64,000 nt of DNA. Origin: Aporhodopirellula aestuarii (GTDB lineage: Bacteria > Planctomycetota > Planctomycetia > Pirellulales > Pirellulaceae). A model generated the notes under the pieces. It was not told the origin of the DNA, did no database searches, and saw only the letters and a list, made by a program, of their open reading frames with translations. The stretch is taken from NCBI RefSeq assembly GCF_023701485.1, contig NZ_JAMQBK010000014.1:62001-126000 (forward strand). The letters run 5' to 3'. Below, one piece after another: positions 15,896 through 25,093 of the stretch. The position numbers and the translations under genes were made by a program. Within the stretch, counting starts at the first letter, position 1; every line of letters starts with the position of its first letter.

Positions 15896-17957
15896 AAGCA
15901 GAGACGGCGGGTGGGCCTCTCGCGAAGGCTCGCCCTACCCGCTCGGTGTGACGTACGTGGCGTCTGATGACGCGTACAATTTTGCAATCTACTCGAAACA
16001 CGCCGAACGCGTGACGTTGCTGCTTTTCCGCGACGACAACGTGACCGCCCCCATTTTGGTTTTCGAGCACGATTACCTGCATCACAAGTCTGGATCCGTA
16101 TGGCATTGCCGATTAAGCGCTGATTCATTGCGTTCGGCGAAGTACTACGGATACCAGATCGATGGGCCGCGTCCGGGCGAAACGTTCGAATTTCATGCCT
16201 TTGACCATGAAAAGCTCCTTCTGGATCCATACGCACGCGCAGTTCACTTTCCACGCGGCTTCAATCGGGAGGCAGCCCGTTGCCCCGGATCGAACATGGG
16301 TTTCGCGCCGCTCGGTGTGCTGCCCGCGATTGGATGTACTTTCGACTGGGGCGACGAGCCGCGACCGTGTCATGATTCCGATCTAGTCATCTACGAAATC
16401 CACATCCGCGGCTTTACTCAGCATCAAAGCTCAGCGGTCGATCCACAACGACGCGGATCGTTCCTAGGCGTTTGCGATAAAATTCCTTACCTGAAAGAAC
16501 TCGGCATCACCGCGGTTGAATTGATGCCCGTCTTTCAGTTCGACCCCGATGAAGGAAACTATTGGGGCTACATGCCGCTGGCCCTCTTTGCCCCGAATCA
16601 CCGATACGCAACCGATCCACTCGGATGCCGACAACGCGATGAATTTCGCACCATGGTCAAGCAATTGCACTCCGCGGGAATCGAAGTGTTGTTGGACGTG
16701 GTCTACAACCACACCTGCGAGAGCGATCACACCGGGCCTACCTACAGTTTCAAGGGGATCGACAATAGCACCTACTACGTCGCGTCCGGAGATACGACTG
16801 TTCCCTACGCCAATTTCAGCGGAACCGGCAACACTCTACACACCGCCAATCGCACCGTGCGTTGGATGATCGTCGACAGCATGCGCCACTGGGCCGAAGA
16901 CATGCACGTTGATGGATTTCGTTTCGACCTAGCGTCCATCTTCACACGCAACTCGGATGGCTCAATCAACTCGGTCGATCCACCAATCATCGGACAAATC
17001 GGTGCGGAGGATGATCTGGCACACCTACGGTTGATCGCCGAACCATGGGACGCGTCGGGAACCTACCAGCTCGGTCGCAATTTCCCAGGTTTGCAATGGA
17101 TGCAATGGAACGCACGTTTCCGCGAGTGCGTCCAAAGGTATGTTCGGGGGGATCAAGGAATGATCGGCGAATTGATGACGAGAATCTATGGCAGTTGTGA
17201 TCTGTTCCCTGACGAACGGATGTACGCCTATCGGCCATTCCAGAGCGTCAACTATGTATCCTCTCACGATGGATTGACCATGGCGGACCTCGTCTCATAT
17301 TCGCTTAAAAAAAACTGGGCCAACGGACACGACAACACTGACGGACCGGTCGACTACAACTGCAATTGCGGTTTCGAAGGATTCCCCAACGCACCTGACG
17401 AAGTGGTTTCCGAACGCAAGCAACGCGTCAAAAACTTCTTCTGCATCTTGCTGCTCTCAGCAGGCACACCAATGTTTCGCATGGGGGACGAATTTCTGAA
17501 TACACAGTTCGGAAACAGTAACGCGTATAACCAGGACAACGAAACCAGCTGGCTGGATTGGTCCAATGCAGAGACACATCAGGATATTTTTCGGTTCGTA
17601 AAAATGATCATCGCGTTTCGCAAAACGCACCCGTCGATCAGCCGATCGCGTTTCTGGCGAGAAGACATCAAGTGGTATGGAACCGACCACTGGGTCGACC
17701 TTAGTCTTGAGTCTCAGCAACTCGCGTATTGCCTTCACGGGGCAACGGAGAACGATAATGATCTTTACGTGCTTCTCAACAATGCGGACGAACGCGTTCG
17801 ATTCGGCATCCAAGAGGGTAGCCCAGGAACGTGGTGCCGTGTCATCGATACGGCACGTTCCAGTCCCGATGATATTTGCGACGAAGACGCCGCTGAGGTC
17901 CTGTATGATCCGTTTTATCAAACGGCAGCGCATAGCGTCGTCGTCTTCGTGCGTTGA
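15888..17957 (+). CDS. glgX: Glycogen debranching enzyme (isoamylase/GlgX type, GH13)
   Basis: About 689 residues. An N-terminal carbohydrate-binding CBM48-like domain (~1-140) begins PYPLGVTYVASDDAYNFAIY. The GH13 barrel follows: VLLDVVYNHTCE (region I), DGFRFDLASIF with the nucleophile Asp (region II), IAEPWDASGTYQLG with the acid Glu (region III) and YVSSHDGLTMADLVSY (region IV), then a beta C-domain. It hydrolyses alpha-1,6 branches of glycogen or limit dextrins. The open frame extends to 15840, but I chose the ATG at 15888, which overlaps the previous stop by 8 nt; an earlier start would overlap by 56. The GlgX-type reading is favoured over plant-type isoamylase from length and context. 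Confidence 0.92.
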   Translation: MHESRDGGWASREGSPYPLGVTYVASDDAYNFAIYSKHAERVTLLLFRDDNVTAPILVFEHDYLHHKSGSVWHCRLSADSLRSAKYYGYQIDGPRPGETFEFHAFDHEKLLLDPYARAVHFPRGFNREAARCPGSNMGFAPLGVLPAIGCTFDWGDEPRPCHDSDLVIYEIHIRGFTQHQSSAVDPQRRGSFLGVCDKIPYLKELGITAVELMPVFQFDPDEGNYWGYMPLALFAPNHRYATDPLGCRQRDEFRTMVKQLHSAGIEVLLDVVYNHTCESDHTGPTYSFKGIDNSTYYVASGDTTVPYANFSGTGNTLHTANRTVRWMIVDSMRHWAEDMHVDGFRFDLASIFTRNSDGSINSVDPPIIGQIGAEDDLAHLRLIAEPWDASGTYQLGRNFPGLQWMQWNARFRECVQRYVRGDQGMIGELMTRIYGSCDLFPDERMYAYRPFQSVNYVSSHDGLTMADLVSYSLKKNWANGHDNTDGPVDYNCNCGFEGFPNAPDEVVSERKQRVKNFFCILLLSAGTPMFRMGDEFLNTQFGNSNAYNQDNETSWLDWSNAETHQDIFRFVKMIIAFRKTHPSISRSRFWREDIKWYGTDHWVDLSLESQQLAYCLHGATENDNDLYVLLNNADERVRFGIQEGSPGTWCRVIDTARSSPDDICDEDAAEVLYDPFYQTAAHSVVVFVR

Positions 17958-18111
17958 TGCTTCGCCATCTCATTTAGCTGGACAGCGCCATTTTCTGTCA
18001 GACGTATTGGAGTTTTCGACTTTCGCAAAGCGGAGCCACGCCGAGGCTCCGGAAGCGGGTAACGCCCGCAATTCTCAGTCTCGGGGGACATTGATTGTTT
18101 TAGCGCCTTTT

Positions 18112-18172
18112 TTAGCGGAACGGCGCAAGCCGTCCGGTCCCGAGTCACCGGACGGCTCACGCCGTTCCGCTA
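18112..18172. repeat. Palindromic element, compact hairpin copy
   Basis: Arms TTAGCGGAACGGCGCAAGCC+GTCCGGT and ACCGGACGGCTCACGCCGTT+CCGCTA pair almost perfectly around an 8-nt loop (CCCGAGTC). Lies between the convergent glgX and dihydroorotate-dehydrogenase-like genes, where a bidirectional hairpin could also end transcription. It lacks the interior of the 122-bp copies, so it is a minimal form of the family. Confidence 0.85.
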
Positions 18173-18350
18173 CTTTTGAAATCCTACAGTAATTATACCC
18201 ACGTTTTGGAGAGACCGAGCGACGTGACGAGTGCGGCTGTCCAGATAGCACAAAAACTCGTAAGTAGTGCATGATTTGCCGTCCGGCGTTAGCGCTGCTT
18301 GAACGTTGAAATCGTGCTTCGCGCCGAACAGCCAATCGACCGCGTGATTG
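18170..18350 (-). pseudogene. Possible gene remnant ending in the palindrome
   Basis: Leftward, in a frame shifted from the neighbouring gene, about 60 residues read like protein: HAVDWLFGAKHDFNVQAALT, then PDGKSCTTYEFLCYLDSRTR and HVARSLQNVGIITVGFQK. The TAG stop is supplied by the end of the palindrome at 18172. No ATG, GTG or ribosome site begins the frame; upstream it overlaps the end of the dihydroorotate-dehydrogenase-like gene. It may be the tail of a lost gene or chance. Not assigned to a family. Confidence 0.25.
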
Positions 18351-18362
18351 CTGACGACCGGT

Positions 18363-19412
18363 TCAGTTGGTCGGATGGCCCCAGCGATCCGAGTGCATGA
18401 CGGGAACGCTGGCGTCGGTATCAGTTGGATTCAACCGCGCGGTCAGCGCCGCGATGTAGGCTGACCTTTCTTCATCGTTGGTGAACTCGAGGGGACGCTG
18501 AGTTTGCAAGTCACGAAGGGTTGTCATTTGGTGCCGGTCCATAAACACAGTCAAGCCATCGAGCAGTGAACGAATCACGTCCGGTCCTTCGCGATAGAGC
18601 ACCGACGTCACCATGCCAATATCGGCCCCGGCAAGCAATGCTTTGATCAGATGATCGGCATGACCAATTCCTCCGCTCGCAGCGAGCGGCATTGCCGGAC
18701 AAAAACTGTGGACCTGCATCAACATATCGAGAGCGTCGATGTCATTTTCCGACGCGGTGAGCTTCCAACGAGACGCGAGCTTCAAGGTGTCGAGGCAGAT
18801 ATCCAGGGTCGGGGCACGACCATGCAAGACGAGCCCTTGGGCACCGGACAGTAATTGCCGGGCGAGGTGCGGGATACTGGTAAAATTGCGTCCGAGTTTG
18901 ACGTACAGTGGGATGGTAATGGCTGCGTTGACATCACGCACAGCGTCTAAAATCGTCGTTTCAATCTCAGACGACGATATGTATTCTCTTGCTCGACTGT
19001 GGTAGACGTTTAGCTCGATCGCCGCAGCGCCCGCTTCCTGGAGTTCCCCCGCAAAGTCCATCCAACCGCCCGCGGTAAAACCGTTTAGGCTGGCGATGAC
19101 CGGGATGGACAACATGGAACTGACCCGATTCACCAACGCAAGATACGACTCCGCATCTGGACACGACCACTGATGACGTGTCATCTCAGCCGAGTTAAGA
19201 ATTCCCCGTTCTTTCCTGGTAAGCGATCGCCCGATCTTAACGCTCCACTGGATCACTTGCTCCTCAAAGAGTGAAGGCAAGACAATTGCTCCCGCCCCCG
19301 CGTTTTGCATCGCAATTCGCGTTTGTTCATTCATTGTCATCGGGCAAGCGCCGACCACGACCGGCGAAGCAAGCGTCAATCCGCCAAAATCGGTATGCAA
19401 ATGGGAATACAT
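18363..19412 (-). CDS. Dihydroorotate dehydrogenase-like (PyrD-related) flavoprotein
   Basis: About 349 residues with the FMN TIM-barrel pattern of the DHOD-like group: LASPVVVGACPMTMN at the N-terminus, PVIASLNGFTAGGWMDFA, IELNVYH, PLYVKLGRN, GLVLHGRAP, and the phosphate-binding end ASGGIGHADHLIKALLAGAD. I start at the ATG at 19412, which has an AGGA ribosome site; the frame extends upstream into the previous gene, which is an artefact. It is not the classical pyrimidine enzyme; DHOD-like proteins of this group often sit with redox or fermentation genes and their substrate is uncertain. It is third of a leftward operon: cytochrome-like protein, APT/ATPase, this gene. Confidence 0.85.
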   Translation of the reverse strand: MYSHLHTDFGGLTLASPVVVGACPMTMNEQTRIAMQNAGAGAIVLPSLFEEQVIQWSVKIGRSLTRKERGILNSAEMTRHQWSCPDAESYLALVNRVSSMLSIPVIASLNGFTAGGWMDFAGELQEAGAAAIELNVYHSRAREYISSSEIETTILDAVRDVNAAITIPLYVKLGRNFTSIPHLARQLLSGAQGLVLHGRAPTLDICLDTLKLASRWKLTASENDIDALDMLMQVHSFCPAMPLAASGGIGHADHLIKALLAGADIGMVTSVLYREGPDVIRSLLDGLTVFMDRHQMTTLRDLQTQRPLEFTNDEERSAYIAALTARLNPTDTDASVPVMHSDRWGHPTN

Positions 19413-19452
19413 CGGAATGGTCCTAAAGAAAAGGAAAGAGATTAGGGGGTTC

Positions 19453-21009
19453 TCAAAGTCGCTCCACCGTGCTGACGAGGCTGGGAATCTCGATAGCAAA
19501 ACGCCGCTCAGAATCAGTTAGCGGTTCCTGTTGGGCCAACTGTGCTTCGAGAACCTTGACGTCGGCATCCGAAGCGCTGGTGTCTTTTGCGATCCGGTCT
19601 GCGACGCGTTGATGTAAGGTTTGCCGATCCGACCGACATTCCAATATACGGAACGCTACCCCTTCGGCTTCGGCGAGACCCACGAACAACTCACGTTGTT
19701 TCTGTTTCAAAAATGTCGCGTCCACGATCACGCTATAGCCGGCACGCAATATTCCACGCGAGAGTGTTGCCAGTCGTTGGTACGTGGCCTCCGTATGAGC
19801 GTCGCTGTACAGACGCGTTTTCATCTCGTCGACGACCCGTTCGGTCGGTCGAATACCTTGCATCCGCTTGCGTTCAACGTCACTGACAACACGGAAACAT
19901 TCGTGACGCTGGATCACCGTTTCGCTAAGTGTGGTCTTGCCACTGCCGCTGACGCCGTGAGTGATCCACAGGCTCGGCTCCTCTCGTAGCGTGAATCGAT
20001 ACGCCAAGTCGACGTGACGGTGGGCATCCGCCAACGCTTCAACGCGTTCCTCCTCGGCAACGTCCAATTGGCTCGCCCTCATCGCCGGCACCATCGCGCG
20101 GACGATTGCACGGTAAAACAGAAACCATCTCAGGAGTTCCAGCGATTCGTAATCGCCGGTGCGTTGCACGTAGGCGTTGATGAAACTGCGGGATAGGTCG
20201 AGGTGCCCACGCGCGGCGAGATCCATGCTTAGAAACGCGGCATCACTGAGCACGTCGATCCATCGCAGTCGCTCGCTGGATTCGATGCCGTCAAAGGGGA
20301 TGAGACGGTCACCCCAATGCACAACATTTTGCAAGTGCAGATCGCCATGACATTCGCGAATGAAGTTACCCTCAACACGCCGTTCGAAGCGATCACGATG
20401 TTCGCAAAGATACTCATCCGACCAATTTCGCAAGACTTGCAGCGTTCCGATGGTTTCATCACATAAAAACGCTTCCAACTGTTCGAGGATATGAAGCGAG
20501 TTTGATTTGAGAAAACCGGTCCAACCTTTGGCAAATTCCGGATCGCAGATCGCCGCGTTTTGGTGAAACGTGCCCAGCCAACCAGCGAGCTGAACAACTT
20601 CATCGGAAGTCAGAACTCCGTGTTTGATCCGCTCACTCAGTAATGCATCGCTGGGGAACCGTTTCATCTTTACCGCAAATTCGACCGGTTCACCATCGCC
20701 TTCCACTCGCAACTTGCCGTCATCGAGGCTGATCGCCACGACGCCTTGGTACAAGTCTTCATCGTACCGCTTCCCTAAACGCACTTCTTCGTCGCAGTAG
20801 TGTTTGCGCAGTTCGAGGGTGCTGTAGTCAAGGAAATTGGTCGTGATCGGCTTCTTGACCTTGAAGACGTAGTCGCCGGCCAGAAAAACGTTGGAGATAT
20901 GAGTCGTGCAAATCTCGATATCACCATCTATCGGGTAACGATACGCATCGGGTTGACTCAACGAGTCGACCAATTCCTTGGTGTTGGGGTTACCGGTCGA
21001 GGTTGGCAT
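19453..21009 (-). CDS. Bifunctional aminoglycoside-phosphotransferase-like / P-loop ATPase
   Basis: A 518-residue two-domain protein. The N-terminal half is an APH/choline-kinase-type fold with the catalytic loop ECHGDLHLQNVVHWGD near 217-232 and a following IPFDGIE magnesium-binding segment. The C-terminal half is a gluconokinase/zeta-toxin-like P-loop kinase with Walker A GVSGSGKTTL near 347. The same architecture occurs in mycobacterial Rv2004c, a DosR-regulated dormancy protein, and commonly near USPs. The phosphorylated substrate is not known. It starts 6 bp after the cytochrome-like gene, in the same operon. Antibiotic resistance is unlikely from this context. Confidence 0.88.
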   Translation of the reverse strand: MPTSTGNPNTKELVDSLSQPDAYRYPIDGDIEICTTHISNVFLAGDYVFKVKKPITTNFLDYSTLELRKHYCDEEVRLGKRYDEDLYQGVVAISLDDGKLRVEGDGEPVEFAVKMKRFPSDALLSERIKHGVLTSDEVVQLAGWLGTFHQNAAICDPEFAKGWTGFLKSNSLHILEQLEAFLCDETIGTLQVLRNWSDEYLCEHRDRFERRVEGNFIRECHGDLHLQNVVHWGDRLIPFDGIESSERLRWIDVLSDAAFLSMDLAARGHLDLSRSFINAYVQRTGDYESLELLRWFLFYRAIVRAMVPAMRASQLDVAEEERVEALADAHRHVDLAYRFTLREEPSLWITHGVSGSGKTTLSETVIQRHECFRVVSDVERKRMQGIRPTERVVDEMKTRLYSDAHTEATYQRLATLSRGILRAGYSVIVDATFLKQKQRELFVGLAEAEGVAFRILECRSDRQTLHQRVADRIAKDTSASDADVKVLEAQLAQQEPLTDSERRFAIEIPSLVSTVERL

Positions 21010-21015
21010 CTGGCG

Positions 21016-21435
21016 TCACTCCCTTTTGAAATTCATTAGTTCGATCCTGTGTTTCCGCATGTAGGAGTGACACTCAACGCATCGAACCGTTAACGCGACG
21101 TAACCGAGCGCCGCCCGATGGATGTCCTTGTCTTCCGCGGCCTCGACGATCAGGTCAGTACTGCGTTGGAAATCGCGACTCTGCGATGCGTATTCTTGAG
21201 TCTGTATCACGTTCCATCCCGCCTCCGTGCTGAGCAAACGCAAACCCCGCGCGTTCTTCGCGATCATTTCATAGTCTTCAACCGTTAATCCCTCGAGGAT
21301 CGCTTTTGATTTGTCGAGCTTCATTCTCATCAACGGCGTGATCTGAGTCCTGGTGTTTTCAGGCGGGTCGGCCTTTAGCTGCAGCGTGAGTGCTAACGCA
21401 GCGATGACAACTGTGCAAACGACGATCCGTTTCAT
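21016..21435 (-). CDS. Secreted c-type cytochrome-like protein
   Basis: 139 residues: a signal peptide (RIVVCTVVIAALALTLQL, cleavage near KADP), a mostly helical body, and one haem-binding CVECH motif about 20 residues from the end. A four-helix body with a C-terminal CxxCH is the plan of cytochrome c'-type proteins, though no axial ligand can be identified by eye. Likely periplasmic. It is first in the operon with the APH/ATPase and DHOD-like genes and adds a redox element to the island. Confidence 0.75.
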   Translation of the reverse strand: MKRIVVCTVVIAALALTLQLKADPPENTRTQITPLMRMKLDKSKAILEGLTVEDYEMIAKNARGLRLLSTEAGWNVIQTQEYASQSRDFQRSTDLIVEAAEDKDIHRAALGYVALTVRCVECHSYMRKHRIELMNFKRE

Positions 21436-21805
21436 GACGATTCTCCAGGGACAGGAACACGCAACCCATGTTGGCGACGTGAGGCAATGAACTCGACTGC
21501 GGGATTTTGGTTGTTGCGGTACTTCGGTTGTAGCTGATGTGTTTTGATAGGCCTACAATTCAGTTTGCAGTTGGCTCGTTATTGACAGCTGGTGGTGGAT
21601 TTGGAATACGAGTTTTCGCCACCGCCGCTGATCGATTTGCAGTTAGGAAGTGTCGCTTCCGAAGTCCCTCGCTGTTCAGAACTGAGAAGTCGGTAGGTAA
21701 TTGTCCAATCCCTCAATTACGTTTTGTTTGGTGATTACATATGTTCAATACGGAGACTTGGTGCAGGAATATTTGAGTGAGATTCTTGATCGTTTTTGGC
21801 ATGCG
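21436..21805. other. Intergenic region, nothing recognised
   Basis: 370 bp between the cytochrome-like gene start and the end of the next USP gene (both leftward). It should hold the promoter of the cytochrome operon. A search by eye for a -24/-12 pair on the minus strand found none; no repeat or hairpin stands out. Confidence 0.5.
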
Positions 21806-22780
21806 TTAAATGAGTGGCAGCGGTTCGTCCTCCTTGGATGAAACGGATCCAGACAAAGCCACGGGTGATACAAATCCATCGGGCTTCAGAGCTAACAGCG
21901 AGCAGTTGATATCCGAGACGACGGTTTCGGCGGTATTCCCGATCAACAGCCCTGCAACGCCGGTACGACACACCGTTCCCATCACAAGTAGGTCCGCTTC
22001 CACTTCGTCGGCAACATCGCGGACCACCGCAGCGGGACTGCCCTGCCTCAAATGCACTTTGACGTCATCCGCTTTGGAGAACGGAGCTTGCAGTAGCTCG
22101 TCGAGGGATTTTTGAACCCGGCTCGCATGCTCGCGACGCATGGATTCGACCTTGTCGGCGCCGGCATGGTGCAGCATGGAATCTTCCATCCACAACCTCC
22201 ACGCGGCGACGATATGCAGCGTCGCCTTGTCTTGCTGCGCAATCGAGTAGGCGAAGTCGAGGATTTTGCGGTTGAGATCGAGGTGTTTGCCGTCGCAGGC
22301 CTCCACGTCAATCGCTGCGACCACTTGATCGAATTCGCCATGAATCTCTGGCTTGAGCAACAGCACCGGACACGGACAAATCCGCAGCAACGACGTCCCC
22401 ACGCTGCCGAACAGACGTCCGGTGGGCGAGAAACTGTCAGCATTTTTGACGAAAAGGTCGTGTCCAGCTTCGAGCACCTGGCGAGTGATTTCGGTTGCCG
22501 CATCACCCACCGCGACGACCACATCAATCGGCAAACCGATGTCGGATATCTCGCTAGCGATTTCCATCAACCGTCGACGTCGATCGGCCGCAACGAGGGT
22601 TTCGATTTCCTCTGGCTTGGCCACGTCGGTCATCAACCCAAGCACAGTTGGCATCGGCTTGACGACGTCTATTAGCGTCAGTGATGCTTTGTTTTCGAGC
22701 GCCAATTGAGCAGCCCGCGTCACAGCCGAATCACGATGTGCGGTGCCCGCATAGACAAGAATACTTTGGAAGCGTTTCAT
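21806..22780 (-). CDS. Universal stress protein, two USP domains (UspE-like)
   Basis: About 324 residues from the ATG at 22780 (MKRFQSILVYAGT); a possible ATG 12 nt further upstream is the alternative. Two USP domains. The first lacks the usual ATP signature (KNADSFSPTGRLFGSVGTSL) and the second has GTVCRTGVAGLLIGNTAETV. This RTG..GLLIGNTAE form is typical of the UspE group, thought to bind lipid-like ligands rather than ATP. It lies 65 bp after the USP at 22846, on the same strand, and is probably co-transcribed from the sigma-54-like site at 23779. Confidence 0.9.
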   Translation of the reverse strand: MKRFQSILVYAGTAHRDSAVTRAAQLALENKASLTLIDVVKPMPTVLGLMTDVAKPEEIETLVAADRRRRLMEIASEISDIGLPIDVVVAVGDAATEITRQVLEAGHDLFVKNADSFSPTGRLFGSVGTSLLRICPCPVLLLKPEIHGEFDQVVAAIDVEACDGKHLDLNRKILDFAYSIAQQDKATLHIVAAWRLWMEDSMLHHAGADKVESMRREHASRVQKSLDELLQAPFSKADDVKVHLRQGSPAAVVRDVADEVEADLLVMGTVCRTGVAGLLIGNTAETVVSDINCSLLALKPDGFVSPVALSGSVSSKEDEPLPLI

Positions 22781-22845
22781 CAGTCCGACTTTCATTTTGG
22801 GGATAATGAGCGTTCGTTCTGGAGTCAATCCATCGCGAGTTTAAT

Positions 22846-23751
22846 TCATTCTAGGGATGCACCGCTTTGCTGCATTTCCTTCTTGTTCACTCCGTGGATC
22901 ATGCGATTGCGTGTGATCCAAACGCTGCATGGTGCGTGCCGAAGCACAAAACGTGTCAGGCTGCCCATCAGGACTCGACCCAATCGGGTCCGTGGTGTTT
23001 CGCCGACAACCATCAAATCGACTTCATGAGACTCGGCGAATCGGACGAGCCCTTCACCAACGTGATCACTCTCGATCATACAGCCCTTCGCCTTGGGTGC
23101 GACCTCGTGGAGTTCCTCGGCAGCCCGGACCACATCTTCCTTGGAAACTTCTGGAGGTGGCGCATCGTAGAACCTCGCGGGATAGACGACCGAAACCAAA
23201 CGCACGTTGCACTCTGGTCCCCAATCAAACTCGGCGAACTCTTCGAGTGCGGCGCGAGAGGGCCCTGACCCCTCGTATCCGATGACAACACGCAGCGGAT
23301 GAATTCCCTCGACCGCGCCGGTCGGACGGATCACCAGAACACTGCATGGCGCATGGGTTGCCACATAGTCGCTCGTACTTCCCAACAGCACACGGGCGAT
23401 TCCGGAATGCCCCGTCGCACCAACGACCACAAGTTCAGGCTTGATCTCGCGGGCGACTGCCACGATCGTCTCCGCAGGTTGGCCCTCGCGGACGATATGT
23501 TTTAATTGGACATTGGCACCACTAAACATTTCCTCAACGCTAGCAAACGCGTGAGCGGCTCTCTCGCGTTCACGAGCCAAACAGGATTTGTACCAGTCAC
23601 CGACGACGTAAGTCTTCTGTGTGCCGGGCACGTACAGGGCTGTGACAACGGTCAATTCGATTTTTTCGTCGTGCGGCAAATGCGCTAGAAATCTCGCAGC
23701 GTCATTGGCAACAGAAGAACCATCGGTGGCGAGCAAGATCGATTTCATCAT
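22846..23751 (-). CDS. Universal stress protein, two USP domains
   Basis: 301 residues. Domain 1 carries a full ATP-binding signature (GATGHSGIARVLLGSTSDYV, ~131-150); domain 2 has a variant (GETPRTRLGRVLMGSLTRFV). Strong AAGGAG ribosome site before the ATG. Closely similar to the USP at 12799. Proposed first gene of a two-USP operon with a candidate sigma-54 promoter immediately upstream. Confidence 0.92.
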   Translation of the reverse strand: MMKSILLATDGSSVANDAARFLAHLPHDEKIELTVVTALYVPGTQKTYVVGDWYKSCLARERERAAHAFASVEEMFSGANVQLKHIVREGQPAETIVAVAREIKPELVVVGATGHSGIARVLLGSTSDYVATHAPCSVLVIRPTGAVEGIHPLRVVIGYEGSGPSRAALEEFAEFDWGPECNVRLVSVVYPARFYDAPPPEVSKEDVVRAAEELHEVAPKAKGCMIESDHVGEGLVRFAESHEVDLMVVGETPRTRLGRVLMGSLTRFVLRHAPCSVWITRNRMIHGVNKKEMQQSGASLE

Positions 23752-23778
23752 AGACTCCTTGGGGGCGAACTCAGTGAA

Positions 23779-23794
23779 TGCATTCTCAATGCCA
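23779..23794 (-). promoter_or_regulatory. Candidate sigma-54 (-24/-12) promoter of the two-USP operon
   Basis: On the minus strand TGGCATTGAGAATGCA matches TGGCAC-N5-TTGCA at 5/6 and 4/5 positions with correct GG-N10-GC spacing. Predicted start near 23769, just upstream of the AAGGAG ribosome site of the USP at 23751. Confidence 0.5.
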
Positions 23795-24097
23795 AACCGA
23801 AAGTTCTTCTAAATGAGGAAGGAAACATAAAACGCATGCTCCACAACACACGGGTGCGACGATGCAAACCACAAACGTGCTTTCGTGTGCTGTTGAGACC
23901 TTACGAGCGGGATGGTATTTCGTAGTCGCGCCCGCCCACGCCGAACTGCTGACGATAAACAGGAACCAACCACGAGTGCATTGTCGGCATTCGAAGTTCG
24001 CGTACGACCGGACAACTCTCGTCGTTTCGCAGCGTTTGTCGCAGCGAGACGCGATCCCTCCGGCTGGAGCAACCTTCAGTCTAAGTATGACGAATCA
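23795..24097. other. Intergenic region, nothing recognised
   Basis: About 300 bp between the two-USP promoter and the end of the helix-hairpin-helix gene. Overlapping short ORFs on both strands have no family likeness. No repeat copy is present. Confidence 0.45.
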
Positions 24098-25093
24098 CTA
24101 GGTGGCCGTAGCGTGTCCGTGTCCATCGTCCCACATCAGCGGAAGTTCGGGATACGGTGACTGTCCCGCCACGGGATGATGAAACTCACACCCACCCTTG
24201 TAATGTTTACGACATTCGTCTTCGCGGCCACGCACAATGCGGCACCCCTGCAATTGCCCGTATTGCGAAGTGATTACCGTCCAACTGCCATGCGAATCGG
24301 CGTCGTCACGAAAGATGACCACCCAATCTCGCGTCATGTTAAGTTGATGTGCTCGCGCCGAGTTCGAGAACAGGGCGGTGTAATGCCTGCCCTTTCGCTC
24401 GGTGTGCAGGATAGGTAGCCACGCGAGGTTGTTGGGATTGAATTTCGAGGGTGCGATTTTGGGCAGTTGTTCTGCGGTCGCCTTCGTCCGGTACTCTTTG
24501 TCAATGTCGAGCAACTCCTCGATCGATACCGTTCGATCCATTTCACGACTTGACGCATCCGGCTGCGTATCCTCGTGCGACAGCTTTTGAGCCAGCGTGC
24601 TCTTAATCGCTTGGATCCGTTTGCGCCCAATACCGGGCACTTGCTCAAGACGTCCTTCCCACGCAGCCGCATCGAGCTCGGACAGCGTCTCGATATGAAG
24701 GTGGTTGTGGATCCGATGAGAGAGCTCCGGTCCGATACCCGGAAGACTCGTGAATAGTTGCTCCGCATGCGATTCGCCACGCAACCGATCGACCATCGGA
24801 ATGCGCCCGGTGTTGACAAATTGTTGGATCAAATTGGCGATCGACTTCCCGATCGCTGGCAGGGCGATGAGCCCCTTAAGCCCATCCTTTTTGAGAAGCA
24901 CGCTGACGGAAGTCGGCAGGCTGCGAATCGTCTTGGCGGCAGCGTGATACGCGCGGACACGAAATTCGTTTGCCTTTTGTTCGTGCAAGAGGTTCGCGAT
25001 TTCATCGAGCTTCTGCGCGATGGTTTGGTTGTCGTGAATCGCCTCGATCTCGCTGCTCGCGTGCAACGGATCCGAAGAATGCAGGACTGCCAT
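24098..25093 (-). CDS. Helix-hairpin-helix DNA-binding protein (PolX N-terminus-like)
   Basis: About 331 residues. Residues ~20-100 match the beta-like DNA polymerase X N-terminal domain (EIANLLHEQKANEFRVRAYH, then LPAIGKSIANLIQQFV); two further hairpin motifs follow, LPGIGPELSHRIHNHL and VPGIGRKRIQAIKS. The polymerase palm and PHP domains are missing. The C-terminal half (YTALFSNSARAHQLNMTRDW, VVIFRDD) is an uncharacterised module found with such HHH domains. I chose the ATG at 25093 with AAGGAA upstream; the frame continues 25 codons further. Probable role: binding gapped or branched DNA. It is the leftward gene that closes the island. Confidence 0.8.
   Translation of the reverse strand: MAVLHSSDPLHASSEIEAIHDNQTIAQKLDEIANLLHEQKANEFRVRAYHAAAKTIRSLPTSVSVLLKKDGLKGLIALPAIGKSIANLIQQFVNTGRIPMVDRLRGESHAEQLFTSLPGIGPELSHRIHNHLHIETLSELDAAAWEGRLEQVPGIGRKRIQAIKSTLAQKLSHEDTQPDASSREMDRTVSIEELLDIDKEYRTKATAEQLPKIAPSKFNPNNLAWLPILHTERKGRHYTALFSNSARAHQLNMTRDWVVIFRDDADSHGSWTVITSQYGQLQGCRIVRGREDECRKHYKGGCEFHHPVAGQSPYPELPLMWDDGHGHATAT

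Noticed and set aside
19453-21009. Aminoglycoside resistance gene
   Set aside because: The APH-like half is fused to a P-loop kinase and sits in a stress operon; this architecture is not a resistance determinant.
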